A DNA stretch of 64,000 nt from Gnetum montanum (Eukaryota > Streptophyta > Gnetopsida > Gnetales > Gnetaceae), in NCBI GenBank assembly GCA_015680685.1, contig MNCI01000921.1:300075-364074 (forward strand), written 5' to 3'. Shown piece after piece: positions 1-12,469 of this stretch. A model generated the notes under the pieces. It did not search any database, was not told the origin of the DNA, and saw only the letters and a list, made by a program, of their open reading frames with translations. The first letter of the stretch is position 1. Every line of letters starts with the position of its first letter. The translations under genes were made by a program, and so were the position numbers.

Positions 1-149
1 TGCATCCAACACTATTGAGAAACTACATCAGCAATTGCATAATGCTCTATCACATGTCATTATTGATAATTTAATGTGGTATGTTACCTCTATTTATGGT
101 ACATTATCTTATTGGTGAAAATGTAAAGAAAAGCTAATTAACATGGTGA

Positions 150-1430
150 ATTAATTAGCAACACCTACTATTTGTTTACTCTTGGTGTAGTAGATTTCTA
201 TTGGCCTAAGTTGCATAATTTAGTGCAAGGATATCCACCTGAGAACTCATTATAATTTAAATGATGGAGGCAAAGTAATATTATAGAAAATCTACAATAG
301 TGGTAGATTTCTTGCACCATAGTCAAATTGTCTTTTCAAATTTAGTTTTAATGAAGGAATTCCATGTTGTTGACTACTAGATATGATATGAGTAGCAATA
401 TCATAGATCTCCACATGTGCATGGTTTCCTACAGATACAAGGTGCTCCAATAGTAGATGAACTTAACCAAAATGAAGATGATGTCATGCATAAGACTAAG
501 GAATTTTTTGATTCAATTACAAATGCATAGAATCCAAGATTTATAGAAAATGGGTAACCAAACAATGTAAGTTATCATTTATCTTTTATGTTCTTTTAGA
601 AATTTTTTTCTAATATTGCTTGAAATATGCTAGAATTGTTTTTTATTTAATCTATCTTTCATTTTTTTATTTCCACTTAGACTTTATGTATAAATATGTT
701 TCATCATCCATGTGAATTAACTACTCAACAACTACAATGTATGGATGTAGAAACTAATTATGCTTACTTTCTTAAGGCTATTCAAAGACATACGATCTAC
801 AAACGAGGTGCATGCTTAAGAAAATGTAATGGTAGAGGAGTTTGTAGATATCATATTTGTATCAAATTTTTATTTCCTTACTATTTCCTCACCATTTCAT
901 TATTTTCTATTAGTAGTTACACTTTATTTTATCTTAGCATAAAAATTCTATAGATATTTATCTTTCATTTCTTTTCTTTCTAGGTACAATGTTCCTTGAT
1001 CATTGTCTTTAGAATTGAGTCTTTAAAAATGTTTGAAAAATAATAATATTATTACTTATGTTTCTTAAAGAACTAATTTGAGGCTTAATTTTCATAACAA
1101 CATGTTACTTTAGACATGGAGGGCAACTACAGATTTTCACCTTATCATGTCACAATATGTTGTCATAAAATATATTGTGAAATATGCAACTTAATCTAAG
1201 AAGAAATTACAATCTTTTCATGAAATGTTATTGAAAGTTTTAGAGTTAAGAAATCCTCATGAAGATGCTTTATCTATCTACCCAAGGCTCATGATGGATG
1301 TTGCTACAAATAGAGACATTGATGCTATAGAGGTCTATCACATGTTGTATGAGCTTCCTTTGATAAAGCGCATGTGTGTTTTCTACACCATCAATGTTTC
1401 ATGTGAGGTGTACAAATAATTTCTTATTAA
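150..1430 (+). pseudogene. Helitron Rep (HUH nuclease) region, decayed
   Basis: This is the N-terminal half of a Helitron RepHel protein, whose Rep domain nicks and ligates single-stranded DNA during rolling-circle transposition. The + strand reads in broken frames through a DFYWPKLHNL-like block (about 190-225), a block ending HVVDY (about 360-380) and PHVHGF at 411-428, which fits the His-x-His metal site of the HUH nuclease. Further on, 696-850 encodes MDVETNYAYFLKAIQRHTI followed by a Cys/His-rich stretch, and 1225-1370 encodes NPHEDALSIYPRLMMD; both resemble the region between Rep and helicase in plant Helitrons. There are many stops and frame changes, so no protein can be made. The 5' end lies outside the window. 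Identification rests on remembered family motifs and block order, which continues correctly into the helicase next to it. Confidence 0.75.
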
Positions 1431-1499
1431 TTTATAGAAAATAAATGAAGGTGAAAACTACACAACTGTCATTAATATGTATAAAAAATAACCACTTTC

Positions 1500-3400
1500 C
1501 ATGACAGGTGTATCATTGTTACAAGATTTTAGAGAGTATGATTACAACATGAAGAACAATGATAACTCAACTTGGAATTCACATCACTTGAATCCAAATG
1601 CTATTGTGAGATATTATCCCAAGTTTCTCATTCCATTGAAGTAAGGAAAGCACAGATGGATTGAATACTGTTGGGCTATATTATTGTTGCATTATCCATT
1701 TAGAGATATGAAGCAAGATCTTGGTTGTAATGATGATGAGATTGAAACGAAGTGGCTCTCTATTAAACATTTGTATGAAGGATTAAAGAATAATACTAAA
1801 GAAGAATTCTAGCAAGAATTGGAGAAAGAACAATAGTTCATAGATGTAACTCCACAGGTGCAGGATCATGAGGAGTATGATTTTAAAATACTTAATCATT
1901 ATCTATTATCAACAAGTCATTTTTAGATAAAAAAAATTGAAGATGTTTGGCTTACGAGATGTTAATAGGATGTATGACTAGATGTTCCAATATCTGGAAG
2001 AGGATGTTACAAATTTTGCTATAGCCTTTATCGCCAATAATAAATCCTCTCAATCCATGATTGTCATGGATCATGACTATGATGCCTATGATTCTGATAA
2101 GATGTGTGCTAACAAAAAAAAATGCTACAGTAAAATTATAGACCACATGCTATTTTCATAATCAATAGATAAATTTATTGCTCCTTTATGAATGTTTATC
2201 CAAAGAATAGCTAGTACAGGAAAGTCTTTTCTCATCAATGCAATTTGCAATGCTTTCATGAAGCACAGTCATGAAAAGCATAGTGCTTTACTTGTCATGG
2301 CACCCACATGAGCTACTATCCATACAAAGAAATTTTTATCCTAAATAAAATAAGTATACAATATCAAATTTCCCATGTAAGATATATAATCATTGATGAA
2401 ATGAGTTCTATGAGGGGAAGACTATTACAAAGCATTGATAAATGATTAAGAGAAATATTTCCAAAGCATCATAATGAATATTTTTGAGGAAGATTAGTTA
2501 TACTCATAGGAGATCTAGGTCAGGTTCCTCCTATGCTTGATGTTATGTCTTATGCATCTAGGAATCTAAAAATCGCAAGATTTTGACAATTCGTTAATAC
2601 ATTTGTTTTGTTAAATGTAGTTTATCATCAATCTAGAAATGATCCTAAACAATAGAGATTTAGGAAAGTATTAATGCATACTAGAGAGGGAAAAAGCCTT
2701 GATGAAGACTATTAATTCTTGGGTGCTCAAATGAATCTTCCATTAACTTCCAATGGATTAGATGGTTTTCATTACTCAATGCATTTGTATGACACAAAGG
2801 AGAAAGTTCAATCATACAATAAGAAGATGTTGTAGAAAATGCAAAGATCCAATACTGTATGTGTAGCAGTCAAAGATTCTTATGGATTCAAAATCTTAGA
2901 TGACGAAGATGATGAGATTGAGTGATCTTTGCTTATGTGTAAAGGTGTAAGGATTACAATCATTGTTTACCTTTGGCCAAAAGTAGGATTGGTTAATGAT
3001 GTGCTTACCATGGTTCATAGTATTATCTATCATCCTAGGAAATAGCCACCTATATTACCATCTTACGTTGTTGTCGATTTTAACTCTTACATCAAATGTT
3101 CATTCGATAGTCGTAACCCTCATCATGTGTTGATTATGCATGTGGTTTAAGGAGCATTGCATCGGTTACTATTGTGGTTGGCATGGATCATGTTTATCCA
3201 TAAATCTCAAGGAATGATCCTCAATAAGACAACTATTGATATAGGATCAAGAGAAGTAATGGGTCTAATCTTTATTACATTATCTATAGTCAAGAACATT
3301 GACTCTTTGAAGATTCATTCTCCATTCTCTTTGTAGAGATACAAAAAGATTTCAAATTCTAAACATCTTCATAGTAGAATTGTAACAAAAAATTGTTTTG
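1500..3400 (+). pseudogene. Helitron Pif1-type helicase domain, decayed
   Basis: This is the C-terminal helicase of the same Helitron. A Walker A-like STGKSFLINAIC is encoded at about 2213-2250, a Walker B IIIDEMSSM at about 2386-2412, GDLGQVPPM at about 2509-2535, and the late Pif1 motif HKSQGMILNKTTIDIGSRE at about 3197-3255. The order and spacing fit superfamily-1B Pif1 helicases fused to Rep in plant Helitrons. In-frame stops interrupt it repeatedly (for example near 2446, 2485 and 2655). No convincing Helitron 3' end (hairpin followed by CTRR) was found in 3400-3720, so the element boundary is unknown. The element is old and cannot be autonomous. Confidence 0.8.
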
Positions 3401-3719
3401 CTAATTCAAAATATTAGGCATCTTGAGTTCAGGATTATAGCCATATTTTCTATTCTACACCTCTATGATGTTTGTTGTAGTATTTGTGTAATGTATTCCT
3501 ACATCAATGTATATGAAATATAGATAATTTTATTCTACCAATTTACCTGTACTAGTTTCTATTAGTTGGTATACCAATTTTGATATTATTGAGATATTTC
3601 AAATAATATTTCAATAAATTAAATTTTAATATAATGTTTTTTATGATGATAATGGATAACTTTACAAAAAATAATTTAATTCTTCTCCTAGGCTACAAAA
3701 TAGCTTCACAAGCTTTTAT

Positions 3720-4140
3720 ATATATATCAATATAAATTCACTAAGAGGATATTATAAATTAATATTATCTATTTGAAGCTTGACTATTAGACAAGGTAAT
3801 AAGATTGATGGAAGAAAAATCACTCATCCATCCTCTCTTCCTATCCCTATTTCCCAATTTTATTACATCCTTTCAATTCAATTTGTTCTTTCGATGTTTG
3901 TTCAGGGTGTTTTTGAGCTATTATTTATGCAAGAGATTATTTAAAAAAAACACCCTAAACAAACATTGAAAGATCAAACTAGACCAAGAGTGTGTGATGA
4001 AATTTGGAAATGGGTATAGGAAGAGAGGATGGATGAGTGATTTCACTTTCATCAATCTTGTTACCCCATCCAACTGTTAAGCTCCTAAGAGATAATGTTA
4101 ATTTATAAAATCCTCTTGGTCAATTCATATATATATATAT
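3720..4140. repeat. Foldback / MITE-like long inverted repeat
   Basis: The left arm (about 3720-3914) and right arm (about 3943-4140) are imperfect reverse complements over roughly 195 bp each, with a loop of about 28 bp. Matching blocks read inward from both ends: TATAAATTAA..ATTATCT, AAGATTGATG, TCACTCATCCATCCTCTCTTC and GGGTGTTTTT. By eye the arms are about three-quarters identical. The outer ends are AT microsatellite-like (ATATAT), which hides any target duplication. The structure fits a foldback or MITE-type element; a transcript would form a long hairpin. No ORF lies inside. Confidence 0.7.
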
Positions 4141-4529
4141 ATAAGCTAGTATAATAAGTACAAACATTGGAACTATAGTAGTGAGCCATGGAAAACATGT
4201 CCAAATGAAAAATGAGTAATTATTTTTTCTTCTCTCTCTCTTAATAAGTAATTCAAATTTGCAAGAAGTAATGTTTCCATCCATCAAAAAATATTGAAAC
4301 CATAAAAAACTTAAATATAGTTCATTGAAAGTATTCATATGTAGATATACTTCTAAAAAGAGACTGTATACCACCTATTGCCCATACGATGACTTGTTTA
4401 AAGATCTACGATCTTCTTTGATGTGTTAGCTTATTTTATCATTAATGGTTCCAGCATTGCCAGGGCAATGTTACCTGAGCAACAGTGGAACCAATATTAT
4501 CAATGGATGTAATTAAAACACTTCCATTA

Positions 4530-5560
4530 TTTTTGGGTTACAATACTAAGTGCCTTTCTACAGAGTTGTTAGCTTCCTTGGAAATTTATGTAGTCTCATT
4601 TTATATAAAAGGACTTTATCATGTATTGAAAAATGTTTCTTAAATATATTCTTATCATGCAGACTCTTCATTTTTTTTTCATGATCTTTTTCTTGTCAAG
4701 TGTATGCAACTTCATTTTGTCAAGTTCATGTATTTAAGTCATTCTAAAGTCTTGATTTATTTCTTCATCAAAATTCAATTATTATGCAATCGTAAATATT
4801 AGTATTTGATTTTTATGGGCAATAAACATTATTTTCCATAAACCAATTGATAAGGTGAATAGCCTAAACTTGGTTTATATGTGATCCTATGAGCCCAAAT
4901 TGCATCTTGTAATTTTTTAGACCAATCTTTTCTCTTAGCACATATGGTTTTTTTTATACCTTTAGAATGATTCTATTTGCATTTTCTACTTGACCATTTT
5001 TTTGAGGATGATAGGTAGTAGCTATCTTATATTGAATTCCACAAGACTTAAGAAATTTCTCCATTGTTTGATTTATAAAATGGATTCCTTATCGTTTATG
5101 ATTGCTCATGGAGTTCCAAATCATGTTAGAATATTTTCCCTAAGAAAACCTACAACTGCTTTAACATCATTTGTTGGGATGGCTTTAGCTTCTACCCACT
5201 TAGTGACATAGTGTATGCAAACCAAGATGTATTGACATCCATTAGAAGGTCGAAATGATCCTAAAAAGTCTATATCCCACATGTCAAATGGTTCTATTAT
5301 TAAGATTGGACTTAGTGGAATTTCTTGTCTTTTTGTTATTGCCCCTATTCTTTGAAATGTGTCATATTCCTAAACATATTCATGAGCATTTTTAAATATT
5401 GAAGGCCAATAAAATCCACTTTCCAAGATTTTTATAGCAATTCATCGACTATCAAAATGTCCATCCCCAAGGTCATCATGACACATATGTAATATTTCTT
5501 GTTGCTCATCCTGAGCTATACATCATCTTGCTATATTATCTTTACATACTCTATAGAGAT
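4530..5560 (-). pseudogene. Gypsy integrase fragment (element 1)
   Basis: The minus strand encodes the integrase core in pieces. A block WDIDFLGSFRPSNGCQYILV lies near 5285-5225, GFLRENI.TWFGTP near 5165-5110, and TYHPQKNGQVENANR near 5015-4970. The first catalytic Asp and the Glu (in QVENANR) are visible. A zinc-finger remnant with an AHEYV..YDTFQRIG pattern, missing its Cys residues, precedes it near 5390-5345. The C-terminal part reaches about 4530 with no chromodomain seen. Stops and frameshifts make it non-functional. Confidence 0.7.
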
Positions 5561-5933
5561 ATGGTTTATGCCAAATGTATTTGGAGATGTTTCTTGGAAA
5601 ATATTTATTCTCCTATTTACTCCATGGGGTTTTCATTTTCATAATGGCAAGGTAATTTGCTATATCAATAAATCAAGGGTCTTTCTTTATTGAAAAGAGT
5701 TATTTGTCAAGGAATTCATCATTAAATACTCCTTTTGTCCTATTTTAATCCTTGGTTTTCAATCTAGAAAGATTGCCTACCGCAACATTTTCCCTACCCC
5801 TTTTATCTAGAATGTCAAGATCAAATTCTTAGAGTAACAGGAACCATCTCATTTTCCTAGCATTTTCTATTTTTTTAGTGGCTAGAAATTTAATGGCTAA
5901 ATGGTCAATGTCAACTCTAGTTTTATATCCTAT

Positions 5934-7290
5934 TCAGTAATGCCTAAATTTATCCAAAGCATACACAATGATCAAGAGTTCTTTTTTTGTAGTTGTATAA
6001 TTTACTTGGGCTTGGTCTAGATTTTTAGAGACATAATAAATTACCCATGGTTTATTGTCTACGTATTGTTCCAAGACTACTCCTACAACAATGTCACTAG
6101 CATTGCACATCAAATCAAATGGAAAATCCCAATTAGGTGTGTTAAGTATAGAAGCGGTAGTTACTCTTTTCCTTATTTCAAAGAATGCTTCTTGACAATC
6201 ATTAATCCATGTAAAAGGAACATCCTTTTCTAAGAGCATGTAAAGTGGCTTAGTTATTTTTGAGAATTCTTTAATAAATCGTCTATAATATCTAGCATGT
6301 CATAAAAAGTATTGAAGAGTATTTAAGTTTGTTGGAGCAAGGAGTGTAGAGATTACTTTTACTTTCTCCTCATCAATTGTTATGCCTTCCATAGAAATTA
6401 CATGTCCTGAAACTACATTGCTTATGACCATTAAATGACTCTTTTTCTAACTTAATTTTAATTTTTTTGTTAATGCATCTATCTAAAACACATTCGAAGT
6501 GTTGTAATGTTTGTGCATAAGTATCCCTGCACACTGAAAAAACATCCATGAATACTTCTACATATTCTTCCAACATATGAGAAAAAACTGATATGATATC
6601 ATGGCACTTTGGAAGGTAGCAGGTGCATTACAGAGGCCAAAAGGCATCCGACAGTAAGCAAAAGTTTCATATGAACATGTAAAGATTGTTTTATGTTGAT
6701 CTTCAAGCGCAATGGCTACTTGATTGTAACTACTAAGCCCATCCAAAAATCAATAGCACTCATGCCTTTCTAATTTTTCCAAAATTTGATCTATGTAAGG
6801 TAGGGGGAAATGATATTTCAATGTTTTGGTTAAGTTTCCTATAGTCTATAAAAACTCTCCATTTTCCTCCCTTTTTAGGAACTACAGTGATAGGGCATAC
6901 CCACTCACTACTGGCTATCAAATAAATAATTTCTTCCTTCCAAAGCTTTGAGATTTCATCTTTAACAATTTGTTTTAAGGTTGGATTAATTCTTCTAGGG
7001 GGAATTCTTACCAGTTTCACATTATCTTCTAAATAGATGTGTTGTTGGCATACATTGAGTGAAATTGCTTGATGGAGGTCCTCATAACTCCATGCAAATG
7101 CCATAGACTTTCTTCTTAAACCTTCTGCCAATTTCAATTCTTGCCCATTAGAAAGTTGGAAATTTATTATTAAGTGTTTATTTTGATCAAGGAAAATGTA
7201 CTTAAGAGTGCTAGGTAATTCTCTAGGATCTAAAGAATCATTATTTGGTAGTTGGATTATTTCTCCAATATTCCCTAATCCTAAATTCAA
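5934..7290 (-). pseudogene. Gypsy reverse transcriptase-RNase H (element 1)
   Basis: The 7290-6760 stretch encodes the RT start, with VVPKKGGKWRVFIDYRKLNQ in fingers/palm. 6746-6558 encodes a YNQVAIALEDQHKTIFTC block then AYCRMPFGLCNAPATFQ. 6576-6373 encodes the catalytic turn as FMDVFSV instead of the usual FMDDFSV, so one catalytic Asp is Val. 6239-5934 encodes RNase H, from a WINDCQEAFFEIR block through LMCNASDIVVGVVL to YTTTKKELLIIVYALDKFRHY. The first RNase H Asp is Asn (CNASD for CDASD). The parts sit in different frames. Catalytic losses plus shifts show an old dead copy. Confidence 0.85.
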
Positions 7291-7586
7291 AATTTAATCA
7301 AGAAGATTTTCTTGTTCTTTTATGAAGGGATCTAAGGATCCTTCCTCAAAATTGTTTAATACTAATGTTTTTCTATCTTGTGCCATTGCTAATGTCTTGT
7401 ATAGAGCATTCTTGCTTCTTTTATATCTTGATTCAATTGGTCCTCCTTTCCTTCATCATATATATTAAGCATGAAAGTAATATTGGCAAAAGATAATTAG
7501 AGTTGTCCTAATCTACAACTGATTACTACATCAATCATTACTACCTAATATGATAGGGAAATAATCTAGATCTTTTACTTCCAACA

Positions 7587-7800
7587 CTACAAATCAACTA
7601 GATATTTTCCTCTTTCAACCTCCACTATTAAATCTTCCACTAATCCTATGGATTTCACATTGGAGCCATCAGCCAAAGATATTATCATGTTCACTTTCAT
7701 TATGTCCTCTAAATCAAGTGACCTAGCCATTTCACCTAGCATAATATTGATGCTAGCTCCTAAATCCAATAGGGCATTCTTAATATTCTTTCAATTTATC
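7587..7800 (-). pseudogene. Gypsy retropepsin fragment (element 1)
   Basis: The 60 residues at 7769-7587 begin MDLGASINIMLGEMARSLDL and continue with ISLADGSNVKSIGLVEDLIV. This is the aspartic protease of plant gypsy elements, where the active-site loop is often D-L-G-A-S. It lies between the gag remnant and RT in the expected order. Only the N-terminal half of the domain is open; downstream stops separate it from RT. Confidence 0.65.
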
Positions 7801-8534
7801 TTAATTGGAATTGTTGGAACCCCTAGATCTTGGTATTTTGGGACTTCTTGGCTTTTTATAAGTTAAGACAAATTATCAAGCAAATAAACTTATCTGGGAA
7901 TTTTTTCTTTCCTCTTTTTCATGCATAATTCCCTTAAATATTTAGCATAAAGAGGTGTGTCTTTCAACACTTGTTCTAATGGAATATGCAAATATAACTC
8001 ATTAAACATTTTTTCTATATGTGCTTTGGATGTAAATTTCTCTTGCAATTGTTTAGGGAAGGGAGGTAAAATTTTTTTCCTAGGTAAAGAGGAAAAGGTT
8101 AGTGGTTTTTCTTCTTCCCCAATTGATTGATTACTTCACTCCTTATTCATTACATGTGGTTAATCCTTTTCTTTTATCTCAACTTCTTGAAAGATAACCT
8201 TCTTCTTAGGTCTAGGTTTAATAATTTTTCCACTCCTAGTGGTGATAGAATGAAATTGTTCCTTACCCTTCCTTTAGGATGTAGAATTTGGCTCTAGTTA
8301 AGAATGTAATTCATTCTTTTTCAGGTCTTGAAATCATCACCTGATTTCATTCATGAATTACCTACTTTCTAAAATCAAGAAAATAATACTTTGAGTGAGT
8401 CTATCCAAGTATTTACCAATTGGGCTCTTAAAAGGTCTGTAATTGTTTTGAGAGTATTATTGTTGGAAAGGTGATATTTGTTGGAATGTGGCTATTGGTT
8501 GGCTTCTATATTGTTGAAAAACCTTCACAAATTC
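7801..8534 (-). other. Gypsy element 1 gag-protease linker, no readable domain
   Basis: This stretch lies between the gag and protease remnants of element 1 and is presumably its decayed coding linker. No reading frame longer than a few tens of codons and no recognisable motif was seen. Confidence 0.4.
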
Positions 8535-8710
8535 TTATACTTCCTCATGATAATATGCTAAGGTTGGACAAGTGATGTAATCATGTTGTTGGCTACCACT
8601 AAGGTTACATACTTCACTTTGCACCAAATGGGCATGTTTCTTTATTAAATGTGTCAACTCATCAACTTTCTTATGCAATTGTTCATATTGTTGAGTCATG
8701 CCTTGCATGA
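8535..8710 (-). pseudogene. Gypsy gag C-terminal fragment (element 1)
   Basis: The minus strand encodes a short charged helix (QQYEQLHKKVDELTHLIKKH) followed by a Cys-x(n)-Cys-containing stretch, as found at the end of gag in such elements. The reading frame enters from LTR A of the neighbouring element at 8711, so the junction is an insertion or rearrangement break inside gag. The rest of gag is not present beyond the composite element at 22039. Confidence 0.45.
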
Positions 8711-9527
8711 TGATGAGTGGCGAGGTACCCCTACACTCAACCATACGAATACGAGTGTTTCACAAATGATCCGGTCGAACTTTGTAGACAAACTAGTTGT
8801 GGTATCTAGATAGTTATCCTTAGGTCACAGTTCGTTGTCTTCCCATCTGGACTAGTGTTAACTTTGTCACGTATGGTTTAGTCCAGAGTGAGGTGTATGA
8901 TGTATTCCTATGCTAACGCTACTCCTAGGTGTGATGGTAAACAATATTAACTAAGCTAAGAGAGAGAGGGCGAGAGAGAATCTAAGCTAGCATAAGTGCG
9001 ATGAGCATCTATTCCTCAATCATTCGTACACATCTTGGACCTCGTGCATGACTACCACTGGGATTACCAAGCATAGATCCTAGGTACACCACTGGGTTAC
9101 CAAGTAGTCACACTTAAATGCTCATGATCAAGTCGTACTCATTCCATGTTTCACAGGAGTTTAGGGTAGAGATATATTAACTAAGAAAACAGTAAACAAA
9201 AATTAAGTAAATAATTAAGCTAAGTGAATGCTGCAATGATGAAGTAATCTCAATCTTTATTTTTGGTCATGTGTGTATCCAAGTACATCACACTCGAATA
9301 AGGATGCTATACAATACAATCATCACACTACGAGCATGCACTGGGAGAAAGGGTTGAGAGGAAAAAACTAATAGAAAGTCTCTACTTTAACACTAAGAGC
9401 TAAAATCAAAATTTAATACTTAAACTAAAAATTGAAAAAAGAACTCCCTATCAGATCTATCTACCTCTTATTTATAGATGAGGAGGTAGGCTGCGATATC
9501 ATGGTTAACTAAAATGGCAACTCATTA
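8711..9527 (-). repeat. LTR A (3' LTR of the minus-strand element)
   Basis: On the minus strand it runs from TAATGAGTTGCC (first base altered from the family TGATGAG) to CACTCATCA at 8711. A TATA-like CTATAAATAAGAGG lies about 50 bp into U3 and one GATATCG unit precedes it. A GGGGGTA tract lies directly outside its start at 9528-9537. It aligns with LTR B and LTR C along its length. Confidence 0.85.
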
Positions 9528-9561
9528 TACCCCCACGACTAAATGAAAACTCGTCCTCGAG
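9528..9561 (-). promoter_or_regulatory. Polypurine tract and conserved pre-PPT box
   Basis: On the minus strand CTCGAGGACGAGTTTTCAT (9561-9543) is followed by TTAGTCGTGGGGGTA directly before LTR A. The purine run would prime plus-strand DNA synthesis. The same 19-base box occurs unchanged before LTR C (21427-21445) and LTR D (45979-45961). Confidence 0.75.
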
Positions 9562-9719
9562 TTACAGTGTGAACAAGCTCCATTGATTACACAGTGGATA
9601 GGTATGAGATTATTGAATGGTGAGAATGGGTTTATACCATAGTGTGGAATCAAAACAAAATTGAGACACAACACAAGGAATGCAAAATGAAAGCCTACAA
9701 CTACAAAATTGGCGGAACT

Positions 9720-12461
9720 CATGTAGTTCCTGGTGGTGGTGGCTCCTCCATAGGTTCTTTCCCCTTGTCTTGTGCTCCAGGTCTTGGGACTTGATGGTGT
9801 TGAAGTATGGCTTGGAGTTTCTCCTCTTCAGTTTGGGGATCTTATGCCATCCAAGCTAATGTTCCAATGTTTGATGGAGTCGACACCTCCCATGGGCAAG
9901 GTAGTTGCGGAAACATGTGATTTGCCTTGACATACCAAGCTGCAAACAACCGTCGTTCCTCCTCGTAGGCTTTGGCTTTGTCTTTGTATTCTTGAAAATC
10001 TGCAAGCTGTTGAGCTAAATCTGTTGCGACACCTTTTGTCCTTGGTAGCTTGCTTTCACCACCTCAAGTTTAGAATTTGCAATCTCTAATTTTTACGATA
10101 TCTTCTTGCATTTTGCAACTTCTGTTTCATATTTGCTATAGGTGGTAGCTACCTATTATTCGAGCTCTATTCTCAGGTGCCCTACTATTAACATGACAAG
10201 GTTGGCATACTACAAGTTTGCCAACTCCATGTATTCTGTAAGATCCTGGATTTGCAAGTCCTGGTTCTTAACTTCTGCCTAGTGGGCAAAGGCATATGTG
10301 TCCAATATGGCTCGCCAATCAGTGTGTTGAGCACTGATAGCATTGATGTGGGCCTTGGCCATATGGATCTCCTTCTCAAGGATCTGTTTGTACATCCCCA
10401 CCTAGTCCCGAAAGTGCTCCTTTAGCTTTTCATGCCATTTAGCCTCATTTTACCACATGCTTATTTCGATAGTTATCTTTTGGCAGATGGTGCGTACCTT
10501 CTCCATTGAAAGGGTTCAGTTCTCCCTGGCTAAATGGCTCATGTATTGGTTGACCCAGATGAATTGTTCTCGCAACTGATGAAAATGTTCCTCAAGAACA
10601 TTCTTTTGCTTCTCCACAAAGGTCAACCAAAGGTTATCAGCAACAAGCTGCTTGTTTTCCTCTTGTAAGGCCTTGAGTGCCTTGGTATGCACATACATTT
10701 GTGCCTGTGCTGTAGAGGCATCCCAAACAGCCTTCTCTTTTTCTTCTGCCACCTTTTTATTCTCCGTTAGTAGTTTGATTAGTTGCTTAGTTTTGAAACT
10801 GTCCAGTTGGTCTATGGGAACAAATTGCAAAGGGTCCCACTATGTTTCTTGTAGGGCTACAAGCTTTTCTTGCAATTTTTGCACCTCTACTTTAGCATGC
10901 TCGGCCCTCACCTTTGTCAAGACCAGCTTTCCCTTAGTGGAAATGAGGTTTGATTGAATTGCTGTAACATCTTGAGGGATGTCAAACAGGGATGTCATTA
11001 CTTGTCCTGTTTGTAGCAATCGATCAAGTGCATCCTCATGTTCAGCAAGAGTCATTGAGGTTTTGGCCAAAGTTTGAGCATCCCGTGCTCCTATGAGATC
11101 TACCAGTGGCACAATAGGTACATTGAAAAATTCTTTAATATGGTTTGCAACCACTTCCGTGACTCCCGCTGCATCCTAGGGTTGCATGACCACTACTGTG
11201 GCCCCTTCACCAGTTTCTAATTACCGTTGGAAAGATGCAACATTTCCTGAGATTTGTTGTGACCAAGTACTTTTCCCTCCTCTAGTATGAATGGACACTT
11301 CACCCCTTGCACGATCTAAAGAAACCATGGGTTGTATGGCATCATCAATGACACAGAAGAGATTTTCATCATCACAACTTCCCCAACTGACCATCTCAGC
11401 GATGGCCCTGAGATGGCTCATCAACAATTTGTAATCTTGCGACGGTGGTGGTTGATCCTAGCCCGTGCTAGGCCCTACTTCTTATTGTTGGCTAGGTTTC
11501 GTACTTGGAAGTTGGTTGGGTCCTACAAGTTGAGTTGCAATTGGTCCAGCCATCTGTTATTTTTCTTATTTTGGTCTTAGCGTCCCAACAGTGATTTTTC
11601 TTGTAGCTAGTGGCTTTAACAATTCAGCGTATGAAGCATTCTAAGCTTTTCGAAGGATATCATTAGTGTATCCTTTGATACCAGCATGTTGGCACAACTT
11701 CCTGATAAGACAAGGGAAGGGTAATGTAAGCTTCCCTATCTTCCGTTCTTCAAACTGCCTTAGGATCTCCGTGAAATATAGATGAGGCAGGTTAGCATTA
11801 ACCTTTCCCATTAGCACTTCACATCCCCTTGCCACATATGTTGAAATCCTTTATAGGCCCTTTGTGGGGAAGAAATGATACATCCCAATTTTGAAATAGA
11901 TTCTCTCTTCCGTCGTCAACTCTCCAAATGTCTTATCCTTGCCATATGCCCTCTCCAACCAAACTCATTGTGCATTAGGGTCTGAACAAGTAGATAAATA
12001 AGCAACCTTTGGCCCTATATTCAGAAGGTTTAATACTTCCAAAATGGCTTGCACAGATAAATCAACTATCACACCACAAATGTTAACAGTGGTGCCTTGT
12101 TCTTTGTTGTGCTAGAATTGGTACGTTTCCCCTAGGTACCAGGCACCACTTGCAGAGAGGATAGGCCATAAGGGAGACCCTTTGAGGTGATCCCTAACAG
12201 CTTCAGGAGAGAACTCTATGAAAGATTCATAATTTAATTGGATAGCCTGAACACAATCCTAGGGCAACGTGAGATGTTATCCTTGTTTAGGCATTGTAGT
12301 AGCTCCTCCTTATGCCTACCCGGATTGTATAGTAGCAGGGTCTTCTTGATGAATGCTAAATGATTATTCCTCCTGCTCTGCATGTTGTTCGATAGGGACT
12401 TGTTCTTCACCTCTCCTAGGTCATTTTCTTCCACCTTGAGCAGGACCTTCCTATTATCCAC
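9720..12461 (-). pseudogene. ORF X, left-arm copy (transposon-protein-like plus coiled coil)
   Basis: This is one ancestral reading frame of about 900 codons, now split by stops. Visible pieces on the minus strand: 12461-12234 (start region, VLLKVEENDLGEVKNKSL), 11835-11641 (MGKVNANLPHLYFTEILRQF then LTLPFPCLIRKLCQHAGI), 11427-11221, 11154-10840, 10830-10516 (rich in Glu, Lys and Gln, coiled-coil-like) and a Pro/Gln-rich end near 9720. The LPFPCLI..LC..AGI stretch resembles the 'putative plant transposon protein' domain found in retrotransposon-associated plant proteins; that link is from memory. Function is unknown. It has no protease or polymerase motif. A second copy lies inverted at 18486-21269. 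Confidence 0.6.
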
Positions 12462-12469
12462 ATTTCAGG

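Larger units (their letters stand above)
4530..8710 (-). mobile_element. Ty3/gypsy element 1 (internal part only)
   Basis: On the minus strand the order is gag end (8708-8535), protease (about 7800-7587), reverse transcriptase (about 7130-6373), RNase H (6239-5934) and integrase (about 5560-4530), which is the Ty3/gypsy order. LTRs were not found. The left side fades out before the foldback repeat at 4140 and the right side is cut at 8710 by LTR A of another element. Every domain is broken by stops or shifts, so the copy is old. Confidence 0.8.

Noticed and set aside
3400-3720. Helitron 3' terminus
   Set aside because: CTAGT occurs, but no GC-rich hairpin stands before it.
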